Below are positions 36,178 through 44,523 of a DNA stretch of 64,000 nucleotides, piece after piece; position 1 is the stretch's first letter; each line of letters starts with the position of its first letter. Where the stretch lies: assembly GCF_900176145.1 (NCBI RefSeq), contig NZ_FWWY01000001.1, positions 1,411,819 through 1,475,818 on the forward strand, read 5' to 3'. Under the pieces are notes generated by a model. It ran no database searches, was not told the DNA's origin, and saw only the letters and a list, made by a program, of their open reading frames with translations. Source of the stretch: Sulfobacillus thermosulfidooxidans DSM 9293 (GTDB lineage: Bacteria; Bacillota; Sulfobacillia; Sulfobacillales; Sulfobacillaceae). The translations under genes and the position numbers were made by a program.

Positions 36178-37677
36178 TTAGAAACTATTGGTAATCAGCT
36201 CGAGAAAAATGCTTTGGTCTACAGGTGGAAGATTATTGCCGGGAGGAGAACCGAATAAGGCTAAAACGTCCGGGCTATTGTCCTTGGAACCGCTGTTATA
36301 GAGGAAATACAAATGGTTCTCTCCCGCCTTTTCGAAGCTCAAGGTAGATGGAGTCGAACGCTTATTTTGGTAAAGAGATATCTGAGTACTGGTCGTCAAG
36401 CCTAATTCCGGCAGGCCTAAAATAGGCTGCCCCGATGAGGTTTGTAGTTGTAACTGGATGACATAGGAATGATTGGGTAGGATACCCCCAACGGTCTGAA
36501 TGTCCCCGCTGGATGTTTTCACTAAGGCGCTTGGGGTGATGGCCGATGAGGAGCCTTTGGGGGTGACGGCTGTGACTAGGGCTTGCACTGGGGCTTGTGG
36601 ACTCAAAGCAAATACAACGGGAGTAGAGGACGGAAGCACAGCCTGATTATCAGTAAACGCGATGCCTTTTGTACTGACATAGGGGGAACTCAGTATATCG
36701 CAATAGGGCCAAGAAAAGTCACATCCACCGATGTAGACCTGGGGATCGGCGGCAACATCCACCTTATCTGCTAAAGTCCCGGGTACAATTTGGCCGTGGG
36801 CATTGACGGGTTCAATCAAAAACGTCGAGGATCCGTTGGGATATGCAGGATGTTCCCCGGATACGGGTGAAGGTTGGGAGCTATCGGTAAACACACGCCA
36901 TCCAACCTGTTTTGTTGTATCGGGCACGCTCGTCAGTTGTTGCGTATCTTGACTACCAGATGATCCGAAAATCAAGTCTGCTGATTGCCAAGGCGTATTT
37001 CCGCTCTTCACCTGGATGATTCCTGTACCGTCGTGAAGAGAAACATTGACGGTACCCGAACTGACCCATGATGATCCATTCCAAATGGAAAAGTTATGGG
37101 ACGAACCAGACAAGGTCACGGGGATGCTGCCTGAATAGGATTGGTCCACTTGATAAGACGATGTTAACCCGTCAATCATGATGTCTTTGGTCTGACCCAC
37201 AATCACGTCTGGAAATCCCACTAAGGGGAGGATCGTGGAGGGAGGAGTCGAGGATGCTGATATGGGACTGCCTATAGGGGCCGGTAATTGTGAAACCGTA
37301 TAAATGTTGTCCCATTGAAAGCCGTGAGCCACAAATATTTGAGCGGAAGCAATCCAGTGTAATGTCCCTTGAGAGTACCAATAAACCTGAGGCTTGTTGG
37401 GTAATTTAAAAAGATCGACGGCACTGCCAATAGGAGCGGGTAAAGTGTTTACGACATGGAGTTCTGTGAATTGGTAGCCTAAATCATAGAAGATGGTTTC
37501 ATTGGCAATGGCATGCATTTTTCCATTGCGCTCGATATAGACTGTGGGCTTGTCCGCCAGTTTATAAATGGGACCCGGCAGACTAAAGGCATTGACAGTT
37601 GCAGGCGCAAATGACGACAATGTGGTGAGACTAAAAGCTAATGCCGATGTCAGTAAAATGGCATGCTGGGATTTCAT
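36178..37677 (-). CDS. Secreted protein with two 50-residue repeats, unknown function
   Basis: A 499-residue exported protein. ATG 37677 follows GGAGGTG; residues 1-30 are a signal peptide ending ATVNA. Two repeats at 38-88 and 90-140 share K-L-x-x-K-P-x-V-Y, a central G-x-x-H-x-I-A and an end LPAPIGS; such repeats occur in envelope proteins of Gram-positive bacteria and may bind cell wall or other surface polymers. The remaining 360 residues are Ser/Thr/Gly-rich beta-sheet-like, with Ig-like spacing (GSIPVTLSGSSHNFSIWNGSSW), and contain two Cys pairs in CDFSWPYCDI. I do not recognise the rest. Single-gene unit. Confidence 0.65.
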   Translation of the reverse strand: MKSQHAILLTSALAFSLTTLSSFAPATVNAFSLPGPIYKLADKPTVYIERNGKMHAIANETIFYDLGYQFTELHVVNTLPAPIGSAVDLFKLPNKPQVYWYSQGTLHWIASAQIFVAHGFQWDNIYTVSQLPAPIGSPISASSTPPSTILPLVGFPDVIVGQTKDIMIDGLTSSYQVDQSYSGSIPVTLSGSSHNFSIWNGSSWVSSGTVNVSLHDGTGIIQVKSGNTPWQSADLIFGSSGSQDTQQLTSVPDTTKQVGWRVFTDSSQPSPVSGEHPAYPNGSSTFLIEPVNAHGQIVPGTLADKVDVAADPQVYIGGCDFSWPYCDILSSPYVSTKGIAFTDNQAVLPSSTPVVFALSPQAPVQALVTAVTPKGSSSAITPSALVKTSSGDIQTVGGILPNHSYVIQLQLQTSSGQPILGLPELGLTTSTQISLYQNKRSTPSTLSFEKAGENHLYFLYNSGSKDNSPDVLALFGSPPGNNLPPVDQSIFLELITNSF

Positions 37678-38165
37678 GGTAGGCACCTCCGTAAGAGAAA
37701 ACATCACAATAAAATTTTGTGAGTATTCTTTCTATTTAAGGATAATGTTACCACCTCATTATAAACAAAATTCATGGGCGATAAGGGGATGAATGGTCAT
37801 CGTCTCCTTAAAGTGCAATTTTGGGATAATGTCAGTGGCAAAGAGGAACAATCCTTTTCCATATTCGCGTTGTGATAACGATAATATCATCTTATCTACA
37901 ATCAGTTGCCACATCTTAAGATCATCGGGCGGTGGTCACGACGCTTGATGACCCAAGCAGAGGAACGAAAATTTCCGTGATGCGTTGTGTTTTTCTGTTT
38001 GATTTGGGAACACCCCAAAATATCCCAAAACCTCCCCATGGATAACGACATGTTTGGGTTTAGTAAGCGAGCATTTCTCAATGATCGTCACACGACATGG
38101 AAAATGATCTCTTGGAAAATGTGTGATATTTGTTATAGTTGTAATATAACAGAGGTGACACAATA
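37678..38165. other. 488-base divergent region with the gntR promoter
   Basis: The gntR side holds TTGGAA (38112-38117), 16 bases, TATAGT (38134-38139) as a promoter candidate, overlapped by an inverted repeat. Nothing else is evident. Confidence 0.45.
38131..38151. promoter_or_regulatory. Inverted repeat operator before gntR
   Basis: TGTTATA and TATAACA are perfect 7-base arms separated by 7 bases, overlapping the -10 region and ending 15 bases before the gntR start. YtrA-type GntR repressors often bind such AT-rich inverted repeats in their own promoters. Confidence 0.5.
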
Positions 38166-38675
38166 ATGATTTTCGTGGTGGATGAACATCGTAATGAGCC
38201 ACTTTATATGCAGCTTCGTAATCAGGTGGTTGAGGCGATAGCGCGAAACGAATTACGCCCGGGAGATGTCTTGCCACCGATTCGCACCGTGGCAGAGCTC
38301 TTGGCGATTAATTTGCACACGGTAAATAAGGCGTATCAAATCTTAGAGCAAGACGGTTATATTGTGCTGACCAGACGCAGTGGTGGGGTGATTAAGCCGA
38401 AACCGCCATCCGATTTTGATCTGGTCTGGCGGGAACGATTAACTTTGGTGCTTGCAGAAGCTCGCGCCTTTAGTATGGACGATATGGCGATAATTGAAGC
38501 CTGTCGTGAAATCCTAACAACTTACCTTCCGCACGTGGTGAGAACAAAAAATTATTTTTTTGGGGCTGATCGCAAAGGAGATAGTGCCTTGCATGGCGAA
38601 GTAATCTCTTATGAACACACCAATGCCTACACCGCTCGTTGTGGGAGCCGGACCGGTCATCCGGGCCCTCTGTGA
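38166..38675 (+). CDS. GntR-family (YtrA-type) regulator, C-terminus replaced by insertion
   Basis: The first 118 residues are native: a GntR winged helix (EPLYMQLRNQVVEAIARNEL, GDVLPPIRTVAELLAINLHTVNKAYQILEQDGYIV) plus the short YtrA-type tail. The insertion sequence at 38521 then adds a foreign tail of about 51 residues to the stop at 38675. Removing the element joins codon 118 to 40331 and gives a 129-residue protein ending RFPSVGEGEAQ, whose TAA overlaps the ATG of the DUF1648 gene (TAATG). The DNA-binding domain is intact, so repression may persist. ATG 38166 follows AGAGGTGA. Confidence 0.85.
   Translation: MIFVVDEHRNEPLYMQLRNQVVEAIARNELRPGDVLPPIRTVAELLAINLHTVNKAYQILEQDGYIVLTRRSGGVIKPKPPSDFDLVWRERLTLVLAEARAFSMDDMAIIEACREILTTYLPHVVRTKNYFFGADRKGDSALHGEVISYEHTNAYTARCGSRTGHPGPL
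38515..38520 (+). repeat. Left target-site duplication TAACAA
   Basis: TAACAA here and at 40325-40330 flanks the insertion sequence in gntR. Confidence 0.85.
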
Positions 38676-40324
38676 GGAAATCGGATTAGTCGAGGCCGTG
38701 AATCAGACCGTGGCGTGGGATGCGCAGCGTTGCCATCTGTCGCCCGGTGAACGGATTTTCGCGCTTATCGTCAATTTGCTCACCGCTCGTCAACCGCTGT
38801 ATCGCGTTCACGAGCAATTTCAGTTGACCGATGTGCCCTTATTATTTGGATCCGGCCGCACCGCGGCCGATTTTACCGATGACGCGCTCGGACGCGCTTT
38901 GGACAAAGTCGCCGCGGCCGGCGGTGCCACCGTTTTCAGTGCCGTCGCAACGCGAGCCCTCGTGCACGACCACGTGTGGACGCCCGATCATCCGGTGTTT
39001 GTCCACTGGGATAGTACGACTCGCTCGGTCTATGGCACGTATCCGGACCCTGACTCGGCAAGCGGAGTGCATCCCACCTATGGCCATTCCAAGGATCATC
39101 GTCCCGATCTCCGCCAAATTCTTCTGACGCTATTGGGGACCCGGGAAGGCATTCCCGTGGTGGGCACGGTGCAAGACGGGAATCTGAGTGATAAAACCCT
39201 CAATGCCGAGATGATTGCGGCCTTAGACGATTACTTTTCGCCCCAGCAACTCCAACAACTCGTCTATGTGGCCGATTCCGCTCTCGTCACGGGCCCCAAC
39301 TTAAAGGCGATGGCTGATCGTTCGCTCCGCTTTCTCTCGCGTTGTCCGGATACCTTTCGGGCGGCGCAAGAGGCGAAAACGGCCGCCTTGGCGGCCAACG
39401 CCTGGGTTCCCCTCGGCAAAATCGGGGAGCGTACCGATGCCACTTCCTATGCGGCCGCAGAACAGACCGGCCACATTGAGGGTCGATCCTATCGCCTTGT
39501 GGTTTATCGTTCCGATCATCTGGCTGAGCGAAAAGCTCACACCATCGCCCGCCAGATCGACCGGGCCTATGATCAGTTAACCCGGGCAGCGACTCGCCTC
39601 GCGGGGACCGTGTTTGCCTGTGCTCATGATGCCGAAGCGGCCGTGGCCGCTTGGCAGGCTACCGCGCAATGGCATCATGTCGAAGCGACGGTCGTCGCGG
39701 AAACACAAGTCACCCAACGCGCGACTCGCGGGCGTCCTCGCCACGATGCGCCCGATCCGGCCACCACCACGGTATACCGGGTCCGTCCCACCATCGGGGC
39801 GGTCGATGCGCAACGCGTGCAGGCCGCACAGGACCGCGCAGCGACCTTTGTGCTCATCACGAATCTGCCCTCCACGCCTTTTGATGCCCGCCGATTGCTC
39901 GAAGAATACAAAGGGCAGACGGTCATTGAACAACGCTTTCGCTTTTTAAAAGATCCGACCTTTGTGGATGCGCTCTATGTGCAAAAGCCGGAACGGGTCG
40001 AGGCCTTAGGCTATGTGCTCTTGCTCGCCGCATTGGTGCTCAGCCTCATCGAACGCCGGGCTCGGCAGGCCCCGCCCCTTCCCACGCCAACCCGTGGTCT
40101 ATTGGCGCGGCCCACCGGGCAGGAAGTGTTACATCATCTGCGTGGACTCATTGTCATGCCCCTCGATGCTCAGACCCGTCAACTCTTTGTCCCGGCGGTT
40201 CACACCCAGCCGGTAGCGGCCATTTTGGCCGCCTTGGGTTTCACAGACACGATTTACACGCAGGTGCCATCGAGACCCTCGGGATAAATTCCTCTGCTTT
40301 CACCCATCACGTGCGGAAGAGGAG
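38521..40324 (+). mobile_element. IS1634-type insertion sequence, 1804 bp, inside gntR
   Basis: Terminal inverted repeats are CTTACCTTCCGCACGTG and, on the other strand at the right end, CTCCTCTTCCGCACGTG (14 of 17 identical). TAACAA is duplicated on both sides. It carries one intact transposase. The shared TTCCGCAC at the same distance from the tip links it to the element at 14423-16279. G+C is clearly above that of the surrounding genes. Confidence 0.88.
38611..40287 (+). CDS. IS1634-family transposase, intact
   Basis: A 558-residue DDE transposase. Conserved blocks: WDAQRCHLSPGERIFALIVNLL, GSGRTAADFTDDALGRALD, VHWDSTTRSVYGTY, YGHSKDHRPDLRQILLTLLG, LVYVADSALVTG, and EEYKGQTVIEQRFRFLKDPTFVDALYVQKPERVEALGYVLLLA, the last containing the catalytic Glu helix and YREK-like region. 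It matches the split transposase of the other element throughout, without a frameshift. The ribosome site is weak, usual for transposases. Transcription is in the same direction as the interrupted gntR operon. Confidence 0.92.
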   Translation: MNTPMPTPLVVGAGPVIRALCEEIGLVEAVNQTVAWDAQRCHLSPGERIFALIVNLLTARQPLYRVHEQFQLTDVPLLFGSGRTAADFTDDALGRALDKVAAAGGATVFSAVATRALVHDHVWTPDHPVFVHWDSTTRSVYGTYPDPDSASGVHPTYGHSKDHRPDLRQILLTLLGTREGIPVVGTVQDGNLSDKTLNAEMIAALDDYFSPQQLQQLVYVADSALVTGPNLKAMADRSLRFLSRCPDTFRAAQEAKTAALAANAWVPLGKIGERTDATSYAAAEQTGHIEGRSYRLVVYRSDHLAERKAHTIARQIDRAYDQLTRAATRLAGTVFACAHDAEAAVAAWQATAQWHHVEATVVAETQVTQRATRGRPRHDAPDPATTTVYRVRPTIGAVDAQRVQAAQDRAATFVLITNLPSTPFDARRLLEEYKGQTVIEQRFRFLKDPTFVDALYVQKPERVEALGYVLLLAALVLSLIERRARQAPPLPTPTRGLLARPTGQEVLHHLRGLIVMPLDAQTRQLFVPAVHTQPVAAILAALGFTDTIYTQVPSRPSG

Positions 40325-40330
40325 TAACAA
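40325..40330 (+). repeat. Right target-site duplication TAACAA
   Basis: Second copy of the 6-base target duplication; the native gntR codons continue from 40331. Confidence 0.85.
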
Positions 40331-40364
40331 GATTTCCAAGTGTTGGGGAAGGAGAGGCACAATA

Positions 40365-41453
40365 ATGGGACCCAATCTCTTAAGTGATGGCATAGCATTT
40401 TTGGTGCTATTGACCTATGCGTTTATGCCCTATTTGACACCCAAGACGCTCGCTTTTGGTGTGCGAATTCCTGAGGAACGACAACCAGATCCCTTTTTGC
40501 AGCAAGTGCGGCGCGATTACTTTATAGGATTATTCGTCGTCTTGCTGATGACGATAGGGATTAATCATTACACCCATTCCTTGACTGAAAATTTTCGATT
40601 CCTGATCACACTTGGTGTCCTTTTCGTATTACTCATGGGAAACTATGAAATCGCTCATACACGGGTTGAGAGAAGAAAACAGCATGAACAATGGTATCAA
40701 GGATATCCTGAGGCCATGATGGCGATCATTGAGCCAGAAGATGTCAAAACCCTACGAAAACCTTTCACCTTGTGGTTAATCGTGAACGCCTTCTTCGTTT
40801 TTCTTTTAGCTGTGATAACCATTGGTGTTTATCCCCATTTGCCCAAAACGCTTCCTATTCACTGGTCATCTCAGGGATTTGTTGAGAACCGGGTGTCTAA
40901 AACGTGGTGGACCGTATTGCAACCTTTGTTCACCTTGGTGGTGGTGATGGTGGGAATCAGTCTTTTTGAGATATATTTGCTGAGCCACCTGCGCCCTGAT
41001 ATTGATCCTCACAATCCTCAGGCATCGCGGATGCAATATTTTCTCTTTGTTCGGCGCATGCTTCATGCCCTAGGCATTGTGCAATTTGGCATTGTTCTGT
41101 CATTTGGACTAACGGATTTTAGTATGTGGGGATGGATTAAACATCCTTCGTCTATTATTTTGACGGGGCCAGCCTTATTAGCGGTTTTAGCTGTCATGGC
41201 GATCACGTTTGTCACGGGTCAAGAAGGAAGTCGTCTTGCCGTCACCCCTCACGATAACACACCCTATCGCCACCGCAATGATGATGCGCAATGGAAAGCT
41301 GGTTTGTGGTACTATAATCCGTCCGATCCCAAATGGCTGGTAACCAAACGGTTTGGTGTAGGATGGACATTAAATTTTGCTCATCCCATTTCTTGGCTGA
41401 TGATCGGGGTAATTTTAGCGTTGGTGATAGTTTCGATTGCCTTTCACCATTGA
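40365..41453 (+). CDS. DUF1648/DUF5808 membrane protein
   Basis: A 362-residue membrane protein with about eight helices. LPKTLPIHWSSQGFVENRVSK is the DUF1648 motif, and WKAGLWYYNPSDPKWLVTKRFGVGWTLNFAHP is the DUF5808 motif at the C-terminus. Such proteins are commonly paired with YtrA-type GntR regulators (SdpI-like immunity or stress-linked membrane proteins). The native arrangement was a TAATG overlap with gntR; ATG 40365 follows GGAGAGG. After the insertion its expression must depend on readthrough from the transposase or an end promoter of the element. Longer in-frame starts reach into the insertion and are not real. Confidence 0.82.
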   Translation: MGPNLLSDGIAFLVLLTYAFMPYLTPKTLAFGVRIPEERQPDPFLQQVRRDYFIGLFVVLLMTIGINHYTHSLTENFRFLITLGVLFVLLMGNYEIAHTRVERRKQHEQWYQGYPEAMMAIIEPEDVKTLRKPFTLWLIVNAFFVFLLAVITIGVYPHLPKTLPIHWSSQGFVENRVSKTWWTVLQPLFTLVVVMVGISLFEIYLLSHLRPDIDPHNPQASRMQYFLFVRRMLHALGIVQFGIVLSFGLTDFSMWGWIKHPSSIILTGPALLAVLAVMAITFVTGQEGSRLAVTPHDNTPYRHRNDDAQWKAGLWYYNPSDPKWLVTKRFGVGWTLNFAHPISWLMIGVILALVIVSIAFHH

Positions 41454-41845
41454 TATCTTAGGGGATTTAAATTTCTCAAATCGTAAGTTCCATCCCGAAA
41501 AGTTAGCTTACCCGCTCTTGGCCAACGTGAGAAGAGCGGGATTTAATATTTTCAAGACCGGAATCGACGAAAGAAATGAAGGGGAGAAAACATGCGTTCA
41601 AAGTCATGAGCTTGCAAGCCAGTAAAGATAACGCATGGGTATATAGGATGATAATACCTGGCGTGAAAATAGTTTGAGTATGATGAGAATAGGGGGAAAG
41701 CCTGGTTGAAAAGCGTCACACGACTTTCAGCCGTTTAATATCTCTAAAAAACATGTTAAGTGAAAATTCCGTTGTCTTATAATAAGTTATAGTAAGAAAT
41801 GACAGATCGCGCCAACGGCGTAGGAAGCGAGAAAGGCAGGCCGGT
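41454..41845. other. 392-base gap
   Basis: Holds the terminator at 41511 and presumably the NERD gene promoter; no gene is evident. Confidence 0.4.
41511..41546 (+). terminator. Terminator after the DUF1648 gene
   Basis: CCCGCTCTT and AAGAGCGGG form a perfect 9-base stem with a 12-base loop, followed by ATTTAATATTTT. Confidence 0.75.
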
Positions 41846-42667
41846 ATGGGGGTTGTATTTGCGGGAACATTGATTTTAATTACGGTAACCATTTTGGTTC
41901 TCGCGCTGCGTCCACCTAACGCTTATGTCCGTGGAAAGCAAGGAGAAATCATTGTCCAAGGTGCTTTACGGCTTTTAGATCCCCTGGAATATGACGTGTT
42001 TCATGATATTATCGTGCCTTGTACCTCGACCGCGTCAGGCATTTGTCAGATTGACCATATTGTGGTAGGACCCTCCGCTATTTTTGTGATTGAAACCAAG
42101 AATATCCAAGGGGCTTTGCATGGTAAGCGGCGCGAAGTGTACTGGACCCACGTGGTGGGGATGCAGAAACGGCGGATTTATGCCCCACACCGCCAAAATG
42201 CGGCGCATATCAAGACCTTACGCCGAGCCTTCCCCGATTTACCGAAAGATGTATGGTTTTCCTTAATTGCGGTGCCTAATTCCTTGCAACTTTATATTGA
42301 AGAAATCTCGGGTGCCTATATTGTCCAGTTTTCTCACTTGGTCGATTTTATTACCCGCTCCAATGCCAGTGTGCCTCAACCGCTCTCACCCGCACAACGG
42401 GAATATGTGATTCGGACATTACTGCAATGGAAACGCCGACGGGCCATTAAACATAGCTGGCTCGGCAGAATTGGCCGCCGCAAGCGGGATCTGGGCAACA
42501 GTTTAGACGTGGCGAGTGGGCGTTGCCCTGTTTGCGGTAGCCCTTTGCAGGTCGTGAAAGATGCCAATGGATCCAAAATGGTGTGCACGAAACCTTCTTG
42601 CACCTTTTCCACGACCGTGCTGTCAATTACGGCGCTGCGTCAGCCCAAGGATCATACGAAAACATAA
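41846..42667 (+). CDS. NERD-domain nuclease-related protein with zinc ribbon
   Basis: A 273-residue protein. An N-terminal membrane helix (about residues 4-21) precedes a NERD domain (about 30-150): GKQGEIIVQGALRLL, QIDHIVVGPSAIFVIETKNIQGAL, matching the restriction-endonuclease-like D...ExK core (Asp-His-Ile-Val-Val and Glu-Thr-Lys). The C-terminus has a zinc ribbon CPVCGSPLQVV...CTKPSC. NERD proteins are thought to act on DNA in processing or defence, but experimental roles are scarce. ATG 41846 follows AAAGGCAGG. Single-gene unit. Confidence 0.85.
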   Translation: MGVVFAGTLILITVTILVLALRPPNAYVRGKQGEIIVQGALRLLDPLEYDVFHDIIVPCTSTASGICQIDHIVVGPSAIFVIETKNIQGALHGKRREVYWTHVVGMQKRRIYAPHRQNAAHIKTLRRAFPDLPKDVWFSLIAVPNSLQLYIEEISGAYIVQFSHLVDFITRSNASVPQPLSPAQREYVIRTLLQWKRRRAIKHSWLGRIGRRKRDLGNSLDVASGRCPVCGSPLQVVKDANGSKMVCTKPSCTFSTTVLSITALRQPKDHTKT

Positions 42668-42750
42668 AGGCGCTTGTTCTCACCCATCTTTAATACTGCC
42701 ATATCTCGACGTGCTAGGGTGTGTAATGGTTGCCTAAAGTTCTTTTGACA

Positions 42751-43899
42751 TTAATACCCGTTATGGGGATAACTCCACAGGTGATGGCCAATGGGATTGT
42801 GCCCTCCTGGTACAATGCCTGGGGGCAATAAGTCTAATCCATCTGGAATATTGAGATAGCCTGGGGCCGTTCCCGGGATGCCTGTATGTCCATATTGCCA
42901 GACAATTTGATTGGTCTTGGGGTTAATCACAATCACGCGATCGTTATAGTCGTCATTGAGGAGGACCAAACCATTAGGTAATTTCACGGCTAAAGATGGG
43001 CGATCGAGACGACCAGGGCCACTTAACGGACGGTATAACCATAGGACTTTGCCCGTCGGACTCATCTCCACAACGGCCCCTGGATTGGTATAAAAAGCCA
43101 CGATAATATTGCCATGAGGCGTGAAATTGGCATCGGAGGGATAGGACAAGAATGACGGGAAATGCACGGTATAGCGCACCTGATTGTGCCGGTTAAGTAA
43201 CATCGCATCATTGCCATTAATTTGGGTCACGAGCATTCCTCCATGGGGAGCGGGAAAATCTCCGTTGGGAGCGGAATACGTTGCGGGAGGGTTAACCGCC
43301 ATGACCCCGGTTTGCCCATATTGTTTAAGAATTTGGTGGGTTTTTCGTGAAATAAAGAGAATACGCTGGTTTCGAATGTCGGCGACAGTAATGATATCCC
43401 CTTTAGGCTTAGCATACAGAAAGGCATCGTCAGGCGTATTCAAATATCCGGGAAGACTTCCCGGTACCCCTGCGTGACCATAATTCCAAACGACTTGCCG
43501 GGTTTTAAAATTAATAATGGATATAACATTGTAGCCTTCTTGATTGGTAATAATTTCGTCAAAATGGGGACCGAAAAATACGTCGTCATCATCATGTAAC
43601 AACGAGGGTTGTCCCGGTTTGGGATACTGCCAGACAATCTTTTTTTGTGGGGTGACCAGTAAGATGCGGTTATTATGCGAATCGGCAATTAAGATATCCC
43701 CGGGCAAAATCGAACTGGCCGCTGTGGCACCCCATGGTACTAAGGATTTGGACTGGGGAGATTGGCGGTGGCTCGTCTTAGGAGATGCGGGAGCTTTTGC
43801 TGAATGCTTGGATGATGCAGTGGATGGGTTGAAACCACACGCTGAGAGAGCGAAGGATACCGCTACTGTAAACACGACGCGAAAAAATGGACGATGCAC
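42751..43899 (-). CDS. Lipoprotein with NHL/PQQ-like beta-propeller
   Basis: A 382-residue exported lipoprotein: signal peptide with lipobox LSAC near residue 21, a Ser/Lys-rich linker, then repeats of the type GDILIADSHNNRILLVTPQKKIVWQYPKPG, with recurring IVWQYG(H/Q)TGxPG at each blade end. Six blades can be traced. Blades of this type bind ligands or support proteins outside the cell; some are arylsulfotransferase-like (ASST), where such propellers also occur, but the key catalytic His/Arg residues cannot be assigned. Function unknown. Confidence 0.8.
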   Translation of the reverse strand: MHRPFFRVVFTVAVSFALSACGFNPSTASSKHSAKAPASPKTSHRQSPQSKSLVPWGATAASSILPGDILIADSHNNRILLVTPQKKIVWQYPKPGQPSLLHDDDDVFFGPHFDEIITNQEGYNVISIINFKTRQVVWNYGHAGVPGSLPGYLNTPDDAFLYAKPKGDIITVADIRNQRILFISRKTHQILKQYGQTGVMAVNPPATYSAPNGDFPAPHGGMLVTQINGNDAMLLNRHNQVRYTVHFPSFLSYPSDANFTPHGNIIVAFYTNPGAVVEMSPTGKVLWLYRPLSGPGRLDRPSLAVKLPNGLVLLNDDYNDRVIVINPKTNQIVWQYGHTGIPGTAPGYLNIPDGLDLLPPGIVPGGHNPIGHHLWSYPHNGY

Positions 43900-44196
43900 G
43901 CTCTGTCAAAACCCCTTTCTCCGGATAAGCTGAATTTCCTCGGACGGATGACACTGTTTACGATCATACAGTATAAGATAGATGCTCTGATAGCCTTTAA
44001 GATTTGTGCCTCTTTTTCTTCCCGCATTGCACAAGCTTCTAGCATGGACGTAACGATAGGATGGATAATGAGATGTTTTGATCATTTTTTCGATAGTAGT
44101 TCTTCTAAACCGATTTCTCTATACTGATAATGACAATCACTGTCAAACAGGGTAAAGAGAATAGACAGACCTAAACCAGAGCAGGAGGCATTCATT

Positions 44197-44421
44197 ATGA
44201 AGAGTAAAGTCAGCGCAGGCATTTTGGCTTTATTTTTTGGATTTGTGGGCGTGCATAAATTTTATCTTGGTCAAAGGACCCAGGGCATCCTTTATATTCT
44301 CTTTTGCTGGACCTTTATCCCTATGATTGTGGCTTTCGTGGAAGCGATTCGCCTCTTTTCCATGTCCGATGAGGACTTTGATGCGCGGTATAACAAGGCG
44401 ATGATCCAACAGTCTCTATAG
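44197..44421 (+). CDS. TM2-domain membrane protein
   Basis: A 74-residue protein with two membrane helices and the TM2 motif: AGILALFFGFVGVHKFYLGQRTQGILYILF, then WTFIPMIVAFVEAIRLFSMSDEDFDARYN. ATG 44197 follows CAGGAGG. TM2 proteins are widespread and of unclear role. Single-gene unit. Confidence 0.9.
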   Translation: MKSKVSAGILALFFGFVGVHKFYLGQRTQGILYILFCWTFIPMIVAFVEAIRLFSMSDEDFDARYNKAMIQQSL

Positions 44422-44523
44422 TCTTTTAAGTAGATGCGAAAAGAAGAGAAATGCAAATGATTACAGCACGCGTTTTTCAGTGATGCGGGGTGATGCGTTA
44501 TGTCCTGTCTTAGGAGGAACAAT

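Noticed and set aside
37936-38277. Minus-strand open frame across the gntR promoter
   Set aside because: Overlaps the gntR start and its operator in antisense; no ribosome site.
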